DNA from: Ovis canadensis
Taxonomy: Eukaryota; Chordata; Mammalia; Artiodactyla; Bovidae
Assembly (NCBI RefSeq): GCF_042477335.2
Contig: NC_091254.1
Location: forward strand, 95,383,501 to 95,447,500
DNA: 64,000 nucleotides
Direction: 5' to 3'
In this document: positions 1 to 9,722 of the stretch, one piece after another
Layout of the letters: each line of letters opens with the position of its first letter
Position numbering within the stretch: the first letter of the stretch is position 1
Notes under the pieces: model-generated
Seen by the model: only the letters and a program-made list of their open reading frames with translations
The model's database searches: none
What the model was told of the DNA's origin: nothing
Program-made: the position numbers and the translations under genes

Positions 1-224
1 GTTGCAAATTACTGTCTGAACAGCTTCATGGTCAATGTTTTATTTCTAGAGTGTAACATTGTTTAAGGGAGAGAAAAAAAGGTGTTTTTTTTTTCCCTCC
101 ACAGTTTCAGAAGAGTTTATTGCATTCTAAAGTGTGATTTTTATTGTGACTCATCAGCTTAAGAATAGAAACCAAAAGATTCAAGTTCTACATCTATTAT
201 CATCCTCCATCTAGTGCTGAGTGA

Positions 225-355
225 GTGAGTGTTTCTATGTCAGTTTCCCTTGCTGCAAAATTAGGATAATAATAGCTTCCCTCCCCTATCTCAGCGAGAT
301 GTTGGGAGGATTAAAAAAATATCGCCTTTTTAATTAGTGTAGAACACGCTGCAAT
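225..355 (+). repeat. MIR SINE fragment
   Basis: This matches the MIR core and 3' region in order: a 'cagtttccct' block, a 'ggataataatag' block, a pyrimidine-rich segment, 'ggaggattaaa', and a 'agaacacgctgc' segment near the end. It is an old, diverged pan-mammalian SINE. The 5' half is not recognisable. Confidence 0.6.
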
Positions 356-559
356 TTTTAAAGAAGGTGTGAGGTTCACACGGAATAGTATTCATCTCAA
401 CTTCCTGGAACACTTTACTGGAAAAAAGTTAAAGGGTTAAAAACGCAGCTGCTGAGAGAGAAAACACCAGCTAGCGAATCATTTGTGATTGATGGGGTTG
501 GGGAGAGTCAATGATAATAGTATACACATCGGACTTGGCGGGGATTTTCCTTCTAAAGA
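356..559. other. Unique sequence, no gene seen
   Basis: AT-rich single-copy-looking DNA between two old MIR fragments. I see no open frame, splice-bounded exon or younger repeat in it. Confidence 0.5.
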
Positions 560-700
560 AGTTAAGTATTTTATAAATATTATCTCTTTCATCCTTTTAA
601 ACTTCCCGTGATGCGGCATTTATTACTCTCAGCTTCCAGATGGACAGCTAACCGCAGAGAAACGTACGAGGCTCCCAGAGGCACGTGACGACTGGGTCTC
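560..700 (-). repeat. Probable MIR fragment, reverse orientation
   Basis: Reading the plus strand, the order 'attatctc', 'catccttttaaac', 'ggcatttattactctc', 'cagatgga', then a run like 'ccgcagagaaac' parallels a reverse-complemented MIR 3' half. Divergence is high, so this is a weak call. Confidence 0.4.
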
Positions 701-1045
701 TGTGTGCTGGGCGAGACGGGCTCTGACGGATGGAGTCACTCATCCACGGGCTCACTCCCTCTTCATTCAGTAGGAAATGTGAAGCATCCGCGCCGTGGCA
801 GGCTCCACGCTCAGGACCCTGGGAGGAGGCAGGGGCTAACGAAGCCCACCAGCTCACGTGGAGGCCAGGAGGCTCACGGAGGCAAGCAAACCCTGGTAAT
901 AGGAAGAGAAGGTGAGCTCGCCAATGAAGGGCTGAAACTGTCAGAAAAACAGTGAAGTACTGGGGCGATGATGTGCTTAGTTATAGAGATACAGACATGC
1001 CTCAACTGGTGTGGAAAGACACACAGCAAACATTACTATGTAATC

Positions 1046-1243
1046 CATGCTCAGTCACTCAGTTGTGTCCAACGCTCCGCAACCCTATGGACGCCTGTCA
1101 GGCTCCTCTATCCATGGGGTTTCCCAGACAAGAATACTAGAGTGGTTTGCCATTTCCTCCTCCAGAGGACCTTCCTGACCAAGGATTGAGTTGACATCTC
1201 TTGCTTTTCCTGCATTCTTTACTAACTATACCATCTGGGAGAG
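1046..1243 (-). repeat. Bov-tA SINE
   Basis: Bov-tA joins a tRNA-Glu-derived 5' head to a Bov-A body related to the BovB 3' end. On the plus strand it reads tail first: a 'cagtcactcag' block, the 'caggctcctct' block, 'aagaatactagagtgg', then the decayed tRNA-like head. The head is strongly degraded, so this is an older copy. The roughly 340 bases before it are unique and GC-rich, with no convincing exon. Confidence 0.85.
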
Positions 1244-1315
1244 ACTAAGTAAAACCCAGGTTGAAAAGAAGAATAAGAAGGTTATGCTTGGTGTGTGCCC
1301 TTCAACTAAACATAC

Positions 1316-1323
1316 GTGTGTGT

Positions 1324-1356
<33 letters not shown>
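1316..1356. repeat. (GT)n microsatellite
   Basis: A 41-base GT run interrupted once by GAG. It lies about 75 bases beyond the 5' end of the neighbouring Bov-tA, so it is not that element's tail. Confidence 0.95.
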
Positions 1357-1358
<2 letters not shown>

Positions 1359-1569
1359 CTTGCATCACAGGATAAATAAGCCAAGTGTTAAGCTGTTAGG
1401 ACAGAAAAGATCAGTATGTAGAATTATGGGTCATTCTCTACTTGTTTCTACTGTCATGCATTTTCTGAATGTTTTTGTAGGAAGCATATATTGAGTTTTC
1501 AAAGGTGATAGATTACTTTGCTGATTATAAAATAGCATGTTGATTGACAAATATATCAAATAGTATAGT

Positions 1570-1642
1570 ACAGAAGTGATTAAGAAGTAAAAGTTTCTTG
1601 TTAATCTCAACTCTCAGAAATAATGACCATAATCAATATATT
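1570..1642 (+). repeat. Left copy of a long direct repeat flanking a BovB
   Basis: This 73-base segment, starting 'acagaagtgattaagaag' and ending 'aatcaatatatt', recurs at 1985-2061. The copies differ by two transitions and one 4-base insertion. They bracket a 5'-truncated BovB exactly, as a target-site duplication would, but the length is unusual. Confidence 0.9.
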
Positions 1643-1984
1643 GGAGTCCCTTGGACTGCAAGGAGATCCAACCAGTCCATTCTGAAGGAGATCAGCCCTG
1701 GGATTTCTTTGGAAGGAATGATGCTAAAGCTGAAACTCCAGTACTTTGGCCACCTCATGAGAAGAGTTGACTCATTGGAAAAGAGTCTGATGCTGGGAGG
1801 GATTGGGGGCAGTAGGAGAAGGGGACGACCGAGGATGAGATGGCTGGATGGCATCACGGACTCAATGGACGTGAGTCTGAGTGAACTCCGAGAGTTGGTG
1901 ATGGACCGGGAGGCCTGGTGTGCTGCGATTCAAGGGGTCACAAAGAGTCGGACACGACTGAGCGACTGAACTGAACTGAACTGA
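1643..1984 (+). mobile_element. BovB (RTE LINE) 3' end, 5'-truncated
   Basis: About 340 bases of BovB. It encodes the last roughly 105 residues of the BovB ORF2 protein in an open frame (motifs [44 protein letters not shown]) and ends in a (ctgaa)n tail. The diagnostic bases (gcccTGGGATTTCTTTGG, AATGATGCTAAAG) mark a different and probably younger subfamily than the copies at 9.4 kb and in the first half of the 18.1-kb composite. There is no endonuclease or polymerase domain, so it cannot act on its own. Confidence 0.95.
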
Positions 1985-2061
1985 ACAGAAGTGATTAAAT
2001 AAGAAGTAAAAGTTTCTTGTTAATCTCAGCTTTCAGAAATAATGACCATAATCAATATATT
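1985..2061 (+). repeat. Right copy of the long direct repeat
   Basis: Matches 1570-1642 except for two transitions ('caactctcag' versus 'cagctttcag') and an extra 4 bases after 'gtgatta'. The high identity suggests a fairly recent insertion. Confidence 0.9.
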
Positions 2062-2726
2062 TTATAGAAATCTATATTATTATTTGTCTATATTTTAAAA
2101 GGGAATTATCACTGGGGTTCTGTTACAAAATTATATGTTGGGATTTTGGGGTTTGGTTAATGGATAGGCCAAAATATATTTAACCAAATTTCTATTATTA
2201 GACTTTCTCTCTCCTTTCCTCACTTCTTTTCTATCTTTCTTTCTCCTAGCAAGTTGATATTACATAACACTGTGCATACATCATCTGGAACTTTTCAGAA
2301 TATTTCCTTAAATCCTACAGATGGAATTAATGAGTCGAAGACCTATTTGCCTATCACATACATTGCAAATACTTCTTGAGGCTGTATTAATGAAAGAAAA
2401 AAAAACTTCAAATAAGTGCAATTATTATCCTCAGATTTGGAAAGCTTATATCACATGCAATTACTTTAAGCAGGGTGCTACAAGAAAAAAAATTGATCAG
2501 GGTCACAAGAAATTAAAAGCATTATTTAAGAAAATGTTAAATGATCTGAGAAGCAGAGAAAAGTAGATAAATAAACAGAAGTACATGAAACAAAACACAT
2601 AGAAAATGTGATATGATTGTTTGAGAAAAAGCTAAAAGATAAAAACAAGAGTTATGGATCATTACTTTAACCATACATCAAAGAGGTATTTTAAAAGAAG
2701 AAAGTGAGAAGAATTGGGGGGTGAGG
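2062..2726. other. Unique AT-rich sequence
   Basis: Contains a pyrimidine-rich run (about 2201-2250) and an 81-codon plus-strand frame (2321-2566) of lysine-rich, low-complexity composition. I recognise no protein family and judge the frame fortuitous. Confidence 0.5.
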
Positions 2727-2868
2727 GGTGAATTAGGGGTTTGGGATTGAGAGATGCACAAACACTAAATATAAAATGAATAACAAGGTCCTCCAGCATA
2801 GCACAGGAGACTGTGTTTACTACCTTGTAATCACCTATACTGGAACAGAATTTTTAAAACATATATGT
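2727..2868 (+). mobile_element. L1 3' end, left part of a split copy
   Basis: Matches the L1 3' untranslated region seen elsewhere here ('gaattagggg', 'aacaaggtcctccagcatagcacagg', 'taatcacctatactgg'). The L1 is interrupted after 'atatatgt' and resumes at 3694. The recurring 'atatatgt' is a plausible duplication from the SINE that split it. Confidence 0.8.
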
Positions 2869-3086
2869 GTGTGTGAGTGTGTATGTTTTGTGTGTTAGTC
2901 GCTCAGTCATGTCCAGCTCTTTATGACCCCGCGGCCTACCTTGCCAGGCTCCTCTGTCCCTGGAGTTCTCCAGGCAAGAATACTGGAATGGGTAGCAATT
3001 TCCTTCTCTAGGGGATCTTCCTGCCCCAGGGATCGAACAAAGGTGTCCGGCATTGCAAGCAGATTCTTTACCATCTGAGCCACCAG
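2869..3086 (-). mobile_element. Bov-tA SINE inserted in L1 and itself split by BovB
   Basis: Tail-first Bov-tA with a GT-rich tail at 2869-2890. Its tRNA-like head is cut at 'gagccaccag'; the last 5'-terminal bases ('ggaagccc') lie at 3684-3693, beyond the BovB. It is the middle layer of a three-level nest. Confidence 0.9.
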
Positions 3087-3675
3087 TATCAGTTTAGTTC
3101 AGTTGCTCAGTCGTGTCCGACTCTTTGCGACCGCATGAACCACAGCATGCCAGGCCTCCTTGTCCATCACCAACTCTTCTCCTACCTTCAATCTTTCCCA
3201 GCATCAGGGTCTTTTCCAATGAGTCAGCTCTTCACATCAGGTGGCCAAAGTATTGGCGTTTCAGCTTCAACATCAGTCCTTCCAATGAACACCCAGAACA
3301 AATCTCCTTTAAGATGGACTGACTGAATCTCCTTGCAGTCCCAGGGACTCTCAAGAGTCTTCTCCAACACCACAGTTCAAAAGCATCAATTCTTCAGCGC
3401 TCTGCTTTCTTTATAGTCCAACTCTCACATCCATACATGAGCACTGGAAAAACCATAGCCTTGACTAGATGGACCTTTGTTGACAAAGTAATGTCTCTGC
3501 TTTTGCTGTCTAGGTTGGTCATAACTTTCCTTCCAAGGAGTAAGCGTCTTAATTTCATGGCTGCAATCACCATCTGCAGTGATTTTGGAGCCCAGAAAAA
3601 TAAAGTCAGACACTGTTTCCACTGTTCCCCCATCTATTTGCCATGAAGTGATGGGACCAGATGCCATGATCTTAG
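3087..3675 (-). mobile_element. BovB 3' segment nested in Bov-tA
   Basis: A 589-base reverse-oriented BovB covering the end of ORF2 plus the short 3' tail ('agtttagttcagttgc' on the plus strand). The duplicated 8-mer 'gccaccag' at 3079-3086 and 3676-3683 is part of the host Bov-tA head, so the insertion point is fixed to the base. Frames are broken. Confidence 0.92.
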
Positions 3676-3693
3676 GCCACCAGGGAAGCCCTA

Positions 3694-3810
3694 ATATATG
3701 TATAGACACACACACACACACACACACGTATAACTGAATCACTTTACTGTACACTAGAAACTAACCCAACATTGTAAGTCAACTAAATTTCAATAAAAAA
3801 ATTTAACAAT
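3694..3810 (+). mobile_element. L1 3' terminus, right part of the split copy
   Basis: Starts in an AC run (3706-3727) grown from the L1 TA tract. It continues with the canonical terminal block ('aactgaatcacttta', 'gtacactagaaactaac', 'acattgtaagtcaac', 'tttcaataaaa') and an A-rich tail. Confidence 0.88.
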
Positions 3811-4989
3811 AAACTAAAAAGAAAGAAAATTAAACAAATTCTTACTCCAAGTCGATCCAGTTGCAAAAGACTCAAAAAATAAGGAAAGACCTCAGGATGA
3901 ACATTAAATCTGGTCAAGCATGGTCTCAGTGTAAAGACCTTACCAGTGTGGCTGTTCGACCTCCAGATGGACCCTCAGAATATTTTATGTGTATACTTAG
4001 CAAGGCTTCCAATAATCTGAAGGCCATTACTCAGAGATTACAAACAGATTTTTTTTCTCTTTAATAGTGGGTACTATTAAAAATTAAGATGTCTCAAGGA
4101 TTCTTCTAACTAAGCAACAATGTTCTGAGATCTTAAGGGTGCTTTCCCATAGCATCCTGACTCTTGGCTCAAATGAAGAGGCTATGTACTCTCGTCTGGT
4201 GAAGTGTACTATTAAAATAATGTGATACACAAGGAACCTATAACATTTTTAAAAGAATTATATCAGCTTGAACTGAAGGAAACAGTGGGAATTGGATTAC
4301 CCCCTCCCCAAACTACAATGGGCACAAAGAAAGTAGTAGAAACATTCAGATGTGAACGGTCTATGTATTATGGAAAAAGAAAGATGGCTTGAAGGAAGAA
4401 AGGAGAAACCGGGGCCCAGAGCCACGAACCATGGAAAATCATTCCCAGGAAGCAGAATAATTCAAAGAACTGGCAGTGCGTGCCCAGCTGGATTTGATAA
4501 CTGCTGTGGACGAGTGACTGGCATCATGCACCTCCCATCTTCCTCACTTTTGAACGGGAATGTCATTTGTGGTTTTGCTTTGCCTGTCCAACATTGTGTT
4601 AATATGTCTAGCCTGTGTGCGTAGATAATGTGTCTCTTTGGTTCACAGGTTTTCAAATAGAGAGGGCCCACACTCAAGGAGCCTCATCCACACCTGGGCC
4701 TCATTTAGATCATAAAACCTTGACCCTTGAACTTGGACTTGAAGCCATCATGGTACAAGTGAAACTTAGGTGGAAAGGAGGGCTTAGGAAGCGATGTGGA
4801 GGGCAAGGGCAGTGCACATTTTGCATGTGGGAAATATGTACATATACTAATAATCTGCAGTAAGAGAGTGGATCCTGGTGAATTCAGGAGGATGGCATTT
4901 TTCAAATGCTCTTCCTGTCTCCCACACTGAATCTGGTTGGGCTCCCTGACTGCTTTAAACAACAAATCATAACAGAAATCATAACAAAG
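3811..4989. other. Unique sequence, no gene seen
   Basis: About 1.2 kb without a repeat I can name. Short frames at 3861-4064, 4352-4624 and 4615-4863 overlap in different frames with no codon bias or family signature. The end runs into an MLT1-like LTR without a clear edge. Confidence 0.5.
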
Positions 4990-5372
4990 TGATGTCGTGC
5001 TACTGTCCACACCTAGGATTTCAGACTGGCCGTTCTGCATCTTGTCTCTTAGAATGCTTGCACTTAGCAATAAGCCACCAGGCTGTGAGAGCCCAGACCA
5101 CATGGAAGGGCCACCTGGAGGCACCGTGGCAGGGAGTCCCAGACGAACCCCCCGGAGAGCTGTGAAGGGCAGATCATACCCCTGCCTCCTTGTTTGGGAG
5201 TCTCTTAGATGGCCAGCCCAATAGACCTTTAAATAACTCAGGTCCCACTGCTGCTGACTGCAACTAGATGAAATATACAAAGCCAGAAGACCTCATGGCT
5301 GAGGCCAGACAACTAATAGAATTCCATGGGATAATAATATCCTGTTGATTTAAGCCTCTAAGCTTTATATGT
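4990..5372 (+). mobile_element. MLT1-like ERVL-MaLR LTR remnant
   Basis: Several blocks in order resemble MLT1 LTRs: 'gtcgtgctactgtcc', 'caggctgtgagagcccaga' with 'ccacatggaagggcc', 'ataataatatcctg', and 'gatttaagcctctaagc'. The last is typical of the MLT1 3' end. It is non-coding and diverged. A 191-codon minus-strand frame crosses it and is judged accidental. Confidence 0.55.
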
Positions 5373-5383
5373 ATATATATATA

Positions 5384-5446
5384 AAGAATCAATATCCATA
5401 TTATGTAGAAAGCTGCTACAAGTCAATAAAAAAGAAAAAGCTCAAT
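5384..5446 (+). mobile_element. Short L1 ORF2 fragment
   Basis: The run 'aatcaatatccatattatg' followed by 'aagctgctacaagtcaataa' resembles the late-ORF2 L1 block about 'ttaatatccagaatatataaa...'. It is only about 60 bases, followed by an A15 tract (5449-5463). Confidence 0.4.
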
Positions 5447-5471
5447 ACAAAAAAAAAAAAAAAGGCAAGGA

Positions 5472-6207
5472 ATTCAGTTCAGTTCAGTTCATTTCAGTCA
5501 CTCAGTTGTGTCTGACTCTTTGCAACCCCATGAACCACAGCATCCCAGGCCTCCCTGTCCATCACCAACTCCCGGAGTTTGCTCAAACTCATGTCCATCA
5601 CGTCGGTGATGCCATCCAACCATCTCATCCTCTGTTGTCCCCTTCTCCTCCTGCCCTCAATCTTTCCCAGCATCAGGGTCTTTACAAATGAGTCAGTTCT
5701 TTGTATCAGGTGGCCAAAGTATTGGAGTTTCAGCTTCAGCATCAGTCCTTCCAATGAATACCCAAGACTGATCTCCTTTAGGATGGACTGGTTGGATCTC
5801 CTTGCAGTCCAAGGGACTCTCAAGAGTCTTCTCCAACACCACAGTTCAAAAGCATCAGTTCTTCAGGGCTCAGCTTTCTTCACAGTCCAACTCTCACATC
5901 CATACATGAGCACTGGAAAAACCATAGCCTTGACTAGATGGACCTTTGTTGGCAAAGTAATGTCTCTGCTTTTGAATATGCTGTCTAGGTTGGTCATAAC
6001 TTTCCTTCCAAGGAGTAAGTATCTTTTAATTTCATGGCTGCAATCACCATCTGCAGTGATTTTGGAGCTCCCCAAAATAAAGTCTGACACTGTTTCCCCA
6101 TCTATTTCCCATGAAGTGATGGGACCAGATGCCATGATCTTAGTTTTCTAAATGTTGAGCTTTAAGCCAACTTTTTCACTCTCCTCTTTCACTTTCAAGA
6201 GGCTTTT
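5472..6207 (-). mobile_element. BovB 3' segment, about 735 bp
   Basis: Reverse-oriented, with a (gttca)n-type terminus at 5472. On the minus strand it encodes about 109 residues of the ORF2 C-terminus (5494-5823) and, after a frame break, the adjoining upstream block (5863-6135: RDITLPTKVHLVKAMVF, MYGCESWT). The element is 5'-truncated near 'caagaggctttt'. Frameshifts prevent a functional product. Confidence 0.93.
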
Positions 6208-6471
6208 TTGCCTCTCCTAGTTGCTCCCAAAACACTTTATACTTTGTCTCGTGGTAATTATAACAAAATACTCTAATTCTTCTTAAATGTGATTATCTAT
6301 CCCACTGGTTGGGAATCTTTAATACAGGGAAAACTCTTGGTACACTTTTGTCCACCTGTTTACCTAATGCTCAACCAAAATCATGCAATCAATAATACCT
6401 GTGGAGAGAGTGAAGGAAAGAGGAATAATTTGGAATTCATTGTTTTAAAATGGTTTATACCTGACCCACAA

Positions 6472-6498
6472 AACTCTGTTCTTAACCAGAACAGAGTT
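6472..6498. repeat. Perfect 11-bp hairpin
   Basis: Arms AACTCTGTTCT (6472-6482) and AGAACAGAGTT (6488-6498) are exact reverse complements around the loop TAACC. One base separates the hairpin from the telomere-like tract. Confidence 0.9.
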
Positions 6499-6499
6499 C

Positions 6500-6520
6500 T
6501 AACCCTAACCCTAACCCTAA
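6500..6520. repeat. Interstitial telomeric repeat (CCCTAA)n
   Basis: Just over three exact copies of the vertebrate telomere hexamer in C-strand orientation. Short interstitial tracts like this are known in mammals and are usually ascribed to double-strand-break repair involving telomerase. Confidence 0.85.
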
Positions 6521-7416
6521 ATCTCCACTTTGGAGACTTTTTTTTTCTATCTCAAATTCAACTGGCTCATTTGCATTTAATTTGAAAGATGAGGCTCACA
6601 ACTGATCATGAAATGACTCTATAGGAAGAAAGATGAAAGAGTAAAGAAAAGCCCCACATTTGGTCATTTTTGAGGCTTAGCGTGAAAGTCACCAAGAAAG
6701 ATGAAGCCACGAAGGGATGAGAAGAGGAATTACTTTTCCCGTTACTTGAAATAGCATGTACCATGGGGACATTATCTTTTTGAAAGATCGTCTAGTGAAA
6801 TGTTAAATTTGGGGAATGAATGGGGATAAGTGATCACCAGGGTTGATTAAACGCCTTGACTATCAGCCATTTTAGACAGAGATAACATTTTTGCAACCAT
6901 TTTAAGTCATTGCCACACAGAAGGTGAAGCTGCCTATAGAAATCACGGACAGAGGGATAAATCTGCCACCGCATAAGATTTACAACCCTGCCAGGCAATG
7001 AACTGAAAGGTCACTCCTGAATTAAGTTACCTTTGTATGACTTTCTGTTCTGGGTATGAAAATACACAGGATGGCGAAATCCATTAAGCTACAGTTGACA
7101 GCAAGAGGGGTTCATTAATTCAGGAGTGGGAGTAGGCTTGCCTTTCTGCAAAAACCTCGTGGGAATGTGATGAGCATGGTTTGGTTCTTGAAGCCAAATG
7201 GAGCACTCAAATAGAAGATGGCTTTGGGAATAAAACCAGCCACTAGAACCTCCGTCTAAAAACAATCATTGCCTGAACGGGCCGTGTAGTGGCCCTGGAG
7301 AAATCACATTTGTTACAGTGCGTGAGGGCTCTGTGATAATTATATGGTGCCAGGCACTGGTAAACCACTTCCAGTACATGTTGGATAAATATAGCATCAC
7401 AATAGCAGTGCCATCA

Positions 7417-7636
7417 GGCTTGCCTGGTGTCTCAGATGGTAAAGAATCTACCCACAATGCAGGAGACCTGGGTTCGATCCCTGGATGGGGAAGATCCTCT
7501 GGAGAAGGGCATGGAAACCCACGCCAGTATTCTTGCCTGGAGAATCCACAAGGACAGAGGAGCCTGGTGGACTTCAGCCCATGGGGCTGCAAAGAATCAG
7601 ATGCAACTGAGTGACTAAGCATTGCCCAACCCAGAG
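7417..7636 (+). repeat. Bov-tA SINE with 9-bp duplication
   Basis: Full-length copy: tRNA-like head with A/B-box-like segments, then the Bov-A body ending 'caactgagtgactaagc'. The flanking 9-mer 'gtgccatca' (7408-7416 and 7637-7645) fixes the boundaries. Confidence 0.93.
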
Positions 7637-7645
7637 GTGCCATCA

Positions 7646-8576
7646 CCACCGGGAGCAAATGAGGGGCTGGTGGAAGGCTGGCATGGCTTAGCAGTGAGAC
7701 CGCAGTCTGCACAGGGCAGAGGTCAGGGTCCCTAAGATCAAAAATGAATTTATCATTCCTTGAAGCTATAGCTTTTCTCTCAAAAGTGGAATTAGTTGCT
7801 GTACTTCCACGGTTTAACATTTGAGGAGAGGTGTTTAATGAATAGATGGCTCTGCAGGGCAATCAGGAGGCTCCCAGCGGTCACTGATGAGAAGAGCGGT
7901 CCAGGATGGGAGGACCCTGACCTCCACCCTGTTATTCCAGGATGCCGCTGACATTGGAGAAAGCAAACCACAGTGCTTGCTCAGACGTGTCAGGGTTGCA
8001 GCTTGAAAAGGATAACAACTCTGAAAAAAAAGAACAAGAGGTGGAAACCATCTGTGAACCACCCCTGACAGAAAGTGGGTGAGGTTTTCCAGCTGGAGAA
8101 CGAGCAGGTGCCTGTGGTCATGATTCCGGGGAACCAGGTTGGAGCGGGAGCTTGTCTGGGGCACTTTCTTGTGAAGAGTGAAGTCTTTTCTGCTGCTCAA
8201 GCCAGGGAGAACTTCAAATTTATTTCCTTATCGCTGAGATGGCTCTGCCCTTCACGAGTTCATCCTAGGAGTGCATTGTGGTCCCCACAACCTTTTGGAG
8301 GCAAGGAGGTAGGGATGGAGATATCAGAGGGGATTTTATTTTGGTGGTGAAGTGCTTGGTAAAATAGCTAAGATGATATCTGGGCTAAACTTAAATACAA
8401 ATGTTGATATATTCTTTTAGCTAACTAATTACCAATAATTGGTACAAGTGAAAGAGATAAACCTCTGATATGTTCTGCATCTGCTGTGCCTCTGCGGGCT
8501 GAGTCCCTCCGTCTGGAAGCCTGCTGAGCCTCACAGGTGTGACCAGCATCACCACCAAGGACTCTGAATCCCCTTC
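7646..8576. other. Unique sequence, no gene seen
   Basis: Moderately GC-rich. Frames at 7835-8200 (minus) and 8075-8350 (plus) have no recognisable domain and overlap each other, so neither is called. Confidence 0.5.
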
Positions 8577-8587
8577 CCTCCTGCTCT

Positions 8588-8866
8588 TCTGCTGCTGCTG
8601 CTGCTAAGTCGCTTCAGTCGTGTCTGACCCTGTGTGACGTCATAGACAGCAGCCCACCAGGCTCCTCCATCCCTGGGATTCTCCAGGCAAGAACACTGGA
8701 GTGAGTTGCCATTTCCTTCTCCAATGCATGAAAGTGAAAAGTGAAAGTGAAGTCACTCAGTCGTGTCCAATTCTTCACAACCCCATGGACTGCAGCCCAC
8801 CAGGCTCCTCCATCCATGGGATTCTCCAGGCAAGAGTACTGGAGTGGGTTTCCATTGCTTTCTCCA
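8588..8866 (-). repeat. Bov-A2 SINE with 11-bp duplication
   Basis: A dimer of two Bov-A units separated by the linker 'gcatgaaagtgaaaagtg', with the (ctg)n end on the left. The duplicated 11-mer 'cctcctgctct' (8577-8587, 8867-8877) is perfect. Bov-A2 lacks the tRNA head. Confidence 0.95.
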
Positions 8867-8877
8867 CCTCCTGCTCT

Positions 8878-9249
8878 GAGAGAGACCTTGAGTCATTTCC
8901 AGCAACTTCACACCTTGGTTCCTCTACCTTCTTCTGCTGCTCAACATCCAGACAAGCTGAACTGATCCTCGCTTACAAAATTCTCTCCTTGATTCTGTCT
9001 TCCTTTTTAACCACTGCCCCTGTGTGCAGACACTTACTCCCCAACAGCTGGTGTGTGTGTTGTGGGGGGGGGGGGGGTTGGTGGTAGTGGGTGGGGCATC
9101 TTGAAACCTCAGAGATGGCCCTCCATGACCTGCTCATTGTAAGGATGTGAACTTGTAGACACCCATCCACCCTTTGTCTTCCAATGTGATGTCGATTCCT
9201 TTTCCATTGCTGGTAATGTTTGATATTAAAACAGTCATTTTCCAGATTT
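8878..9249. other. Unique sequence with a G-run
   Basis: Holds a short TG tract and an uninterrupted G14 (9064-9077) followed by further G triplets and quadruplets to about 9096. The tract could form a G-quadruplex on the plus strand. No gene seen. Confidence 0.6.
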
Positions 9250-9410
9250 ATTTTAGGTTTATGTGTCATCTTAATTTTTGCTAATCAGATAGAAGACAAC
9301 AGTCTTCTTGTTGTTTTGATTTGTATTTCTCTGAGAGTTGATAAGCATTTTTATGGGTTTATTATACATATATATATAGTTGTTGTTTTTGCCTCTTCAA
9401 ATTCCTTGCA
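9250..9410 (-). mobile_element. Old L1 fragment
   Basis: Contains 'tcttcttgttgttttgattt' and 'gtatttctctgagag', which match the reverse complement of a late-ORF2 block common to mammalian L1s. Edges are uncertain, and a (TA)n patch at about 9366-9378 interrupts it. Confidence 0.45.
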
Positions 9411-9722
9411 CAACCAGTCCATCCTAAAGGAGATCAGTCCTGGGTGTTCATTGGAAGGACTGATATTGAAGCTGAAACTCCAATACTTTGGCCACCTGAT
9501 GCGAAGAGCTGACTCATTGGAAAAGACCCTGATGGTGGGAAGGGTTGAGGGCAGCAGGAGAAGGGGACGACAGAGAATGAGATGGCTCGATGGCATCACC
9601 GACTGGACGGACACGAGTTTGGGTGAACTCAGGGAGTTGGTGATGGACAGGGAGGCCTGGCTTGCTGCGATTCATGGGGTCACAAAGAGTCGCACACGAC
9701 TGAGCGACTGAACTGAACTGAG
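9411..9722 (+). mobile_element. BovB 3' end, 5'-truncated
   Basis: Begins 'aaccagtccatcctaaagg' and ends 'gactgaactgaactga'. The ORF2 C-terminal frame is open through the insertion (NQSILKEIS to SRTRLSD) but has no upstream polymerase domain. It carries the 'gtcctgggtgttcattgg' version of the diagnostic region, unlike the 1.6-kb copy. Confidence 0.94.

Larger units (their letters stand above)
6208..7407. other. Unique sequence with a short telomere-like tract
   Basis: No gene or young repeat. The one feature is a hairpin plus telomeric hexamers at 6472-6520. The rest is ordinary AT-rich sequence with no frame worth calling. Confidence 0.5.

Noticed and set aside
4705..5280. 191-codon minus-strand open frame
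   Set aside because: No domain, no codon bias and no splice or promoter context. Its upstream half lies on an MLT1-like LTR, where open frames arise by chance.
7417..7500. tRNA-like sequences with B-box motifs (here and at each Bov-tA or CHR head)
   Set aside because: These are the tRNA-derived heads of SINEs. They lack a foldable acceptor stem and are not tRNA genes.
7266..7862. 198-codon minus-strand open frame
   Set aside because: Its middle third is the reverse translation of a Bov-tA (7417-7636), and the flanking parts have no recognisable similarity.
8588..8606. CTG triplet run
   Set aside because: It is the normal (ctg)n end of a Bov-A2; the same run occurs at 23755 and, reversed, at 37077. 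Not an independent triplet-repeat locus.
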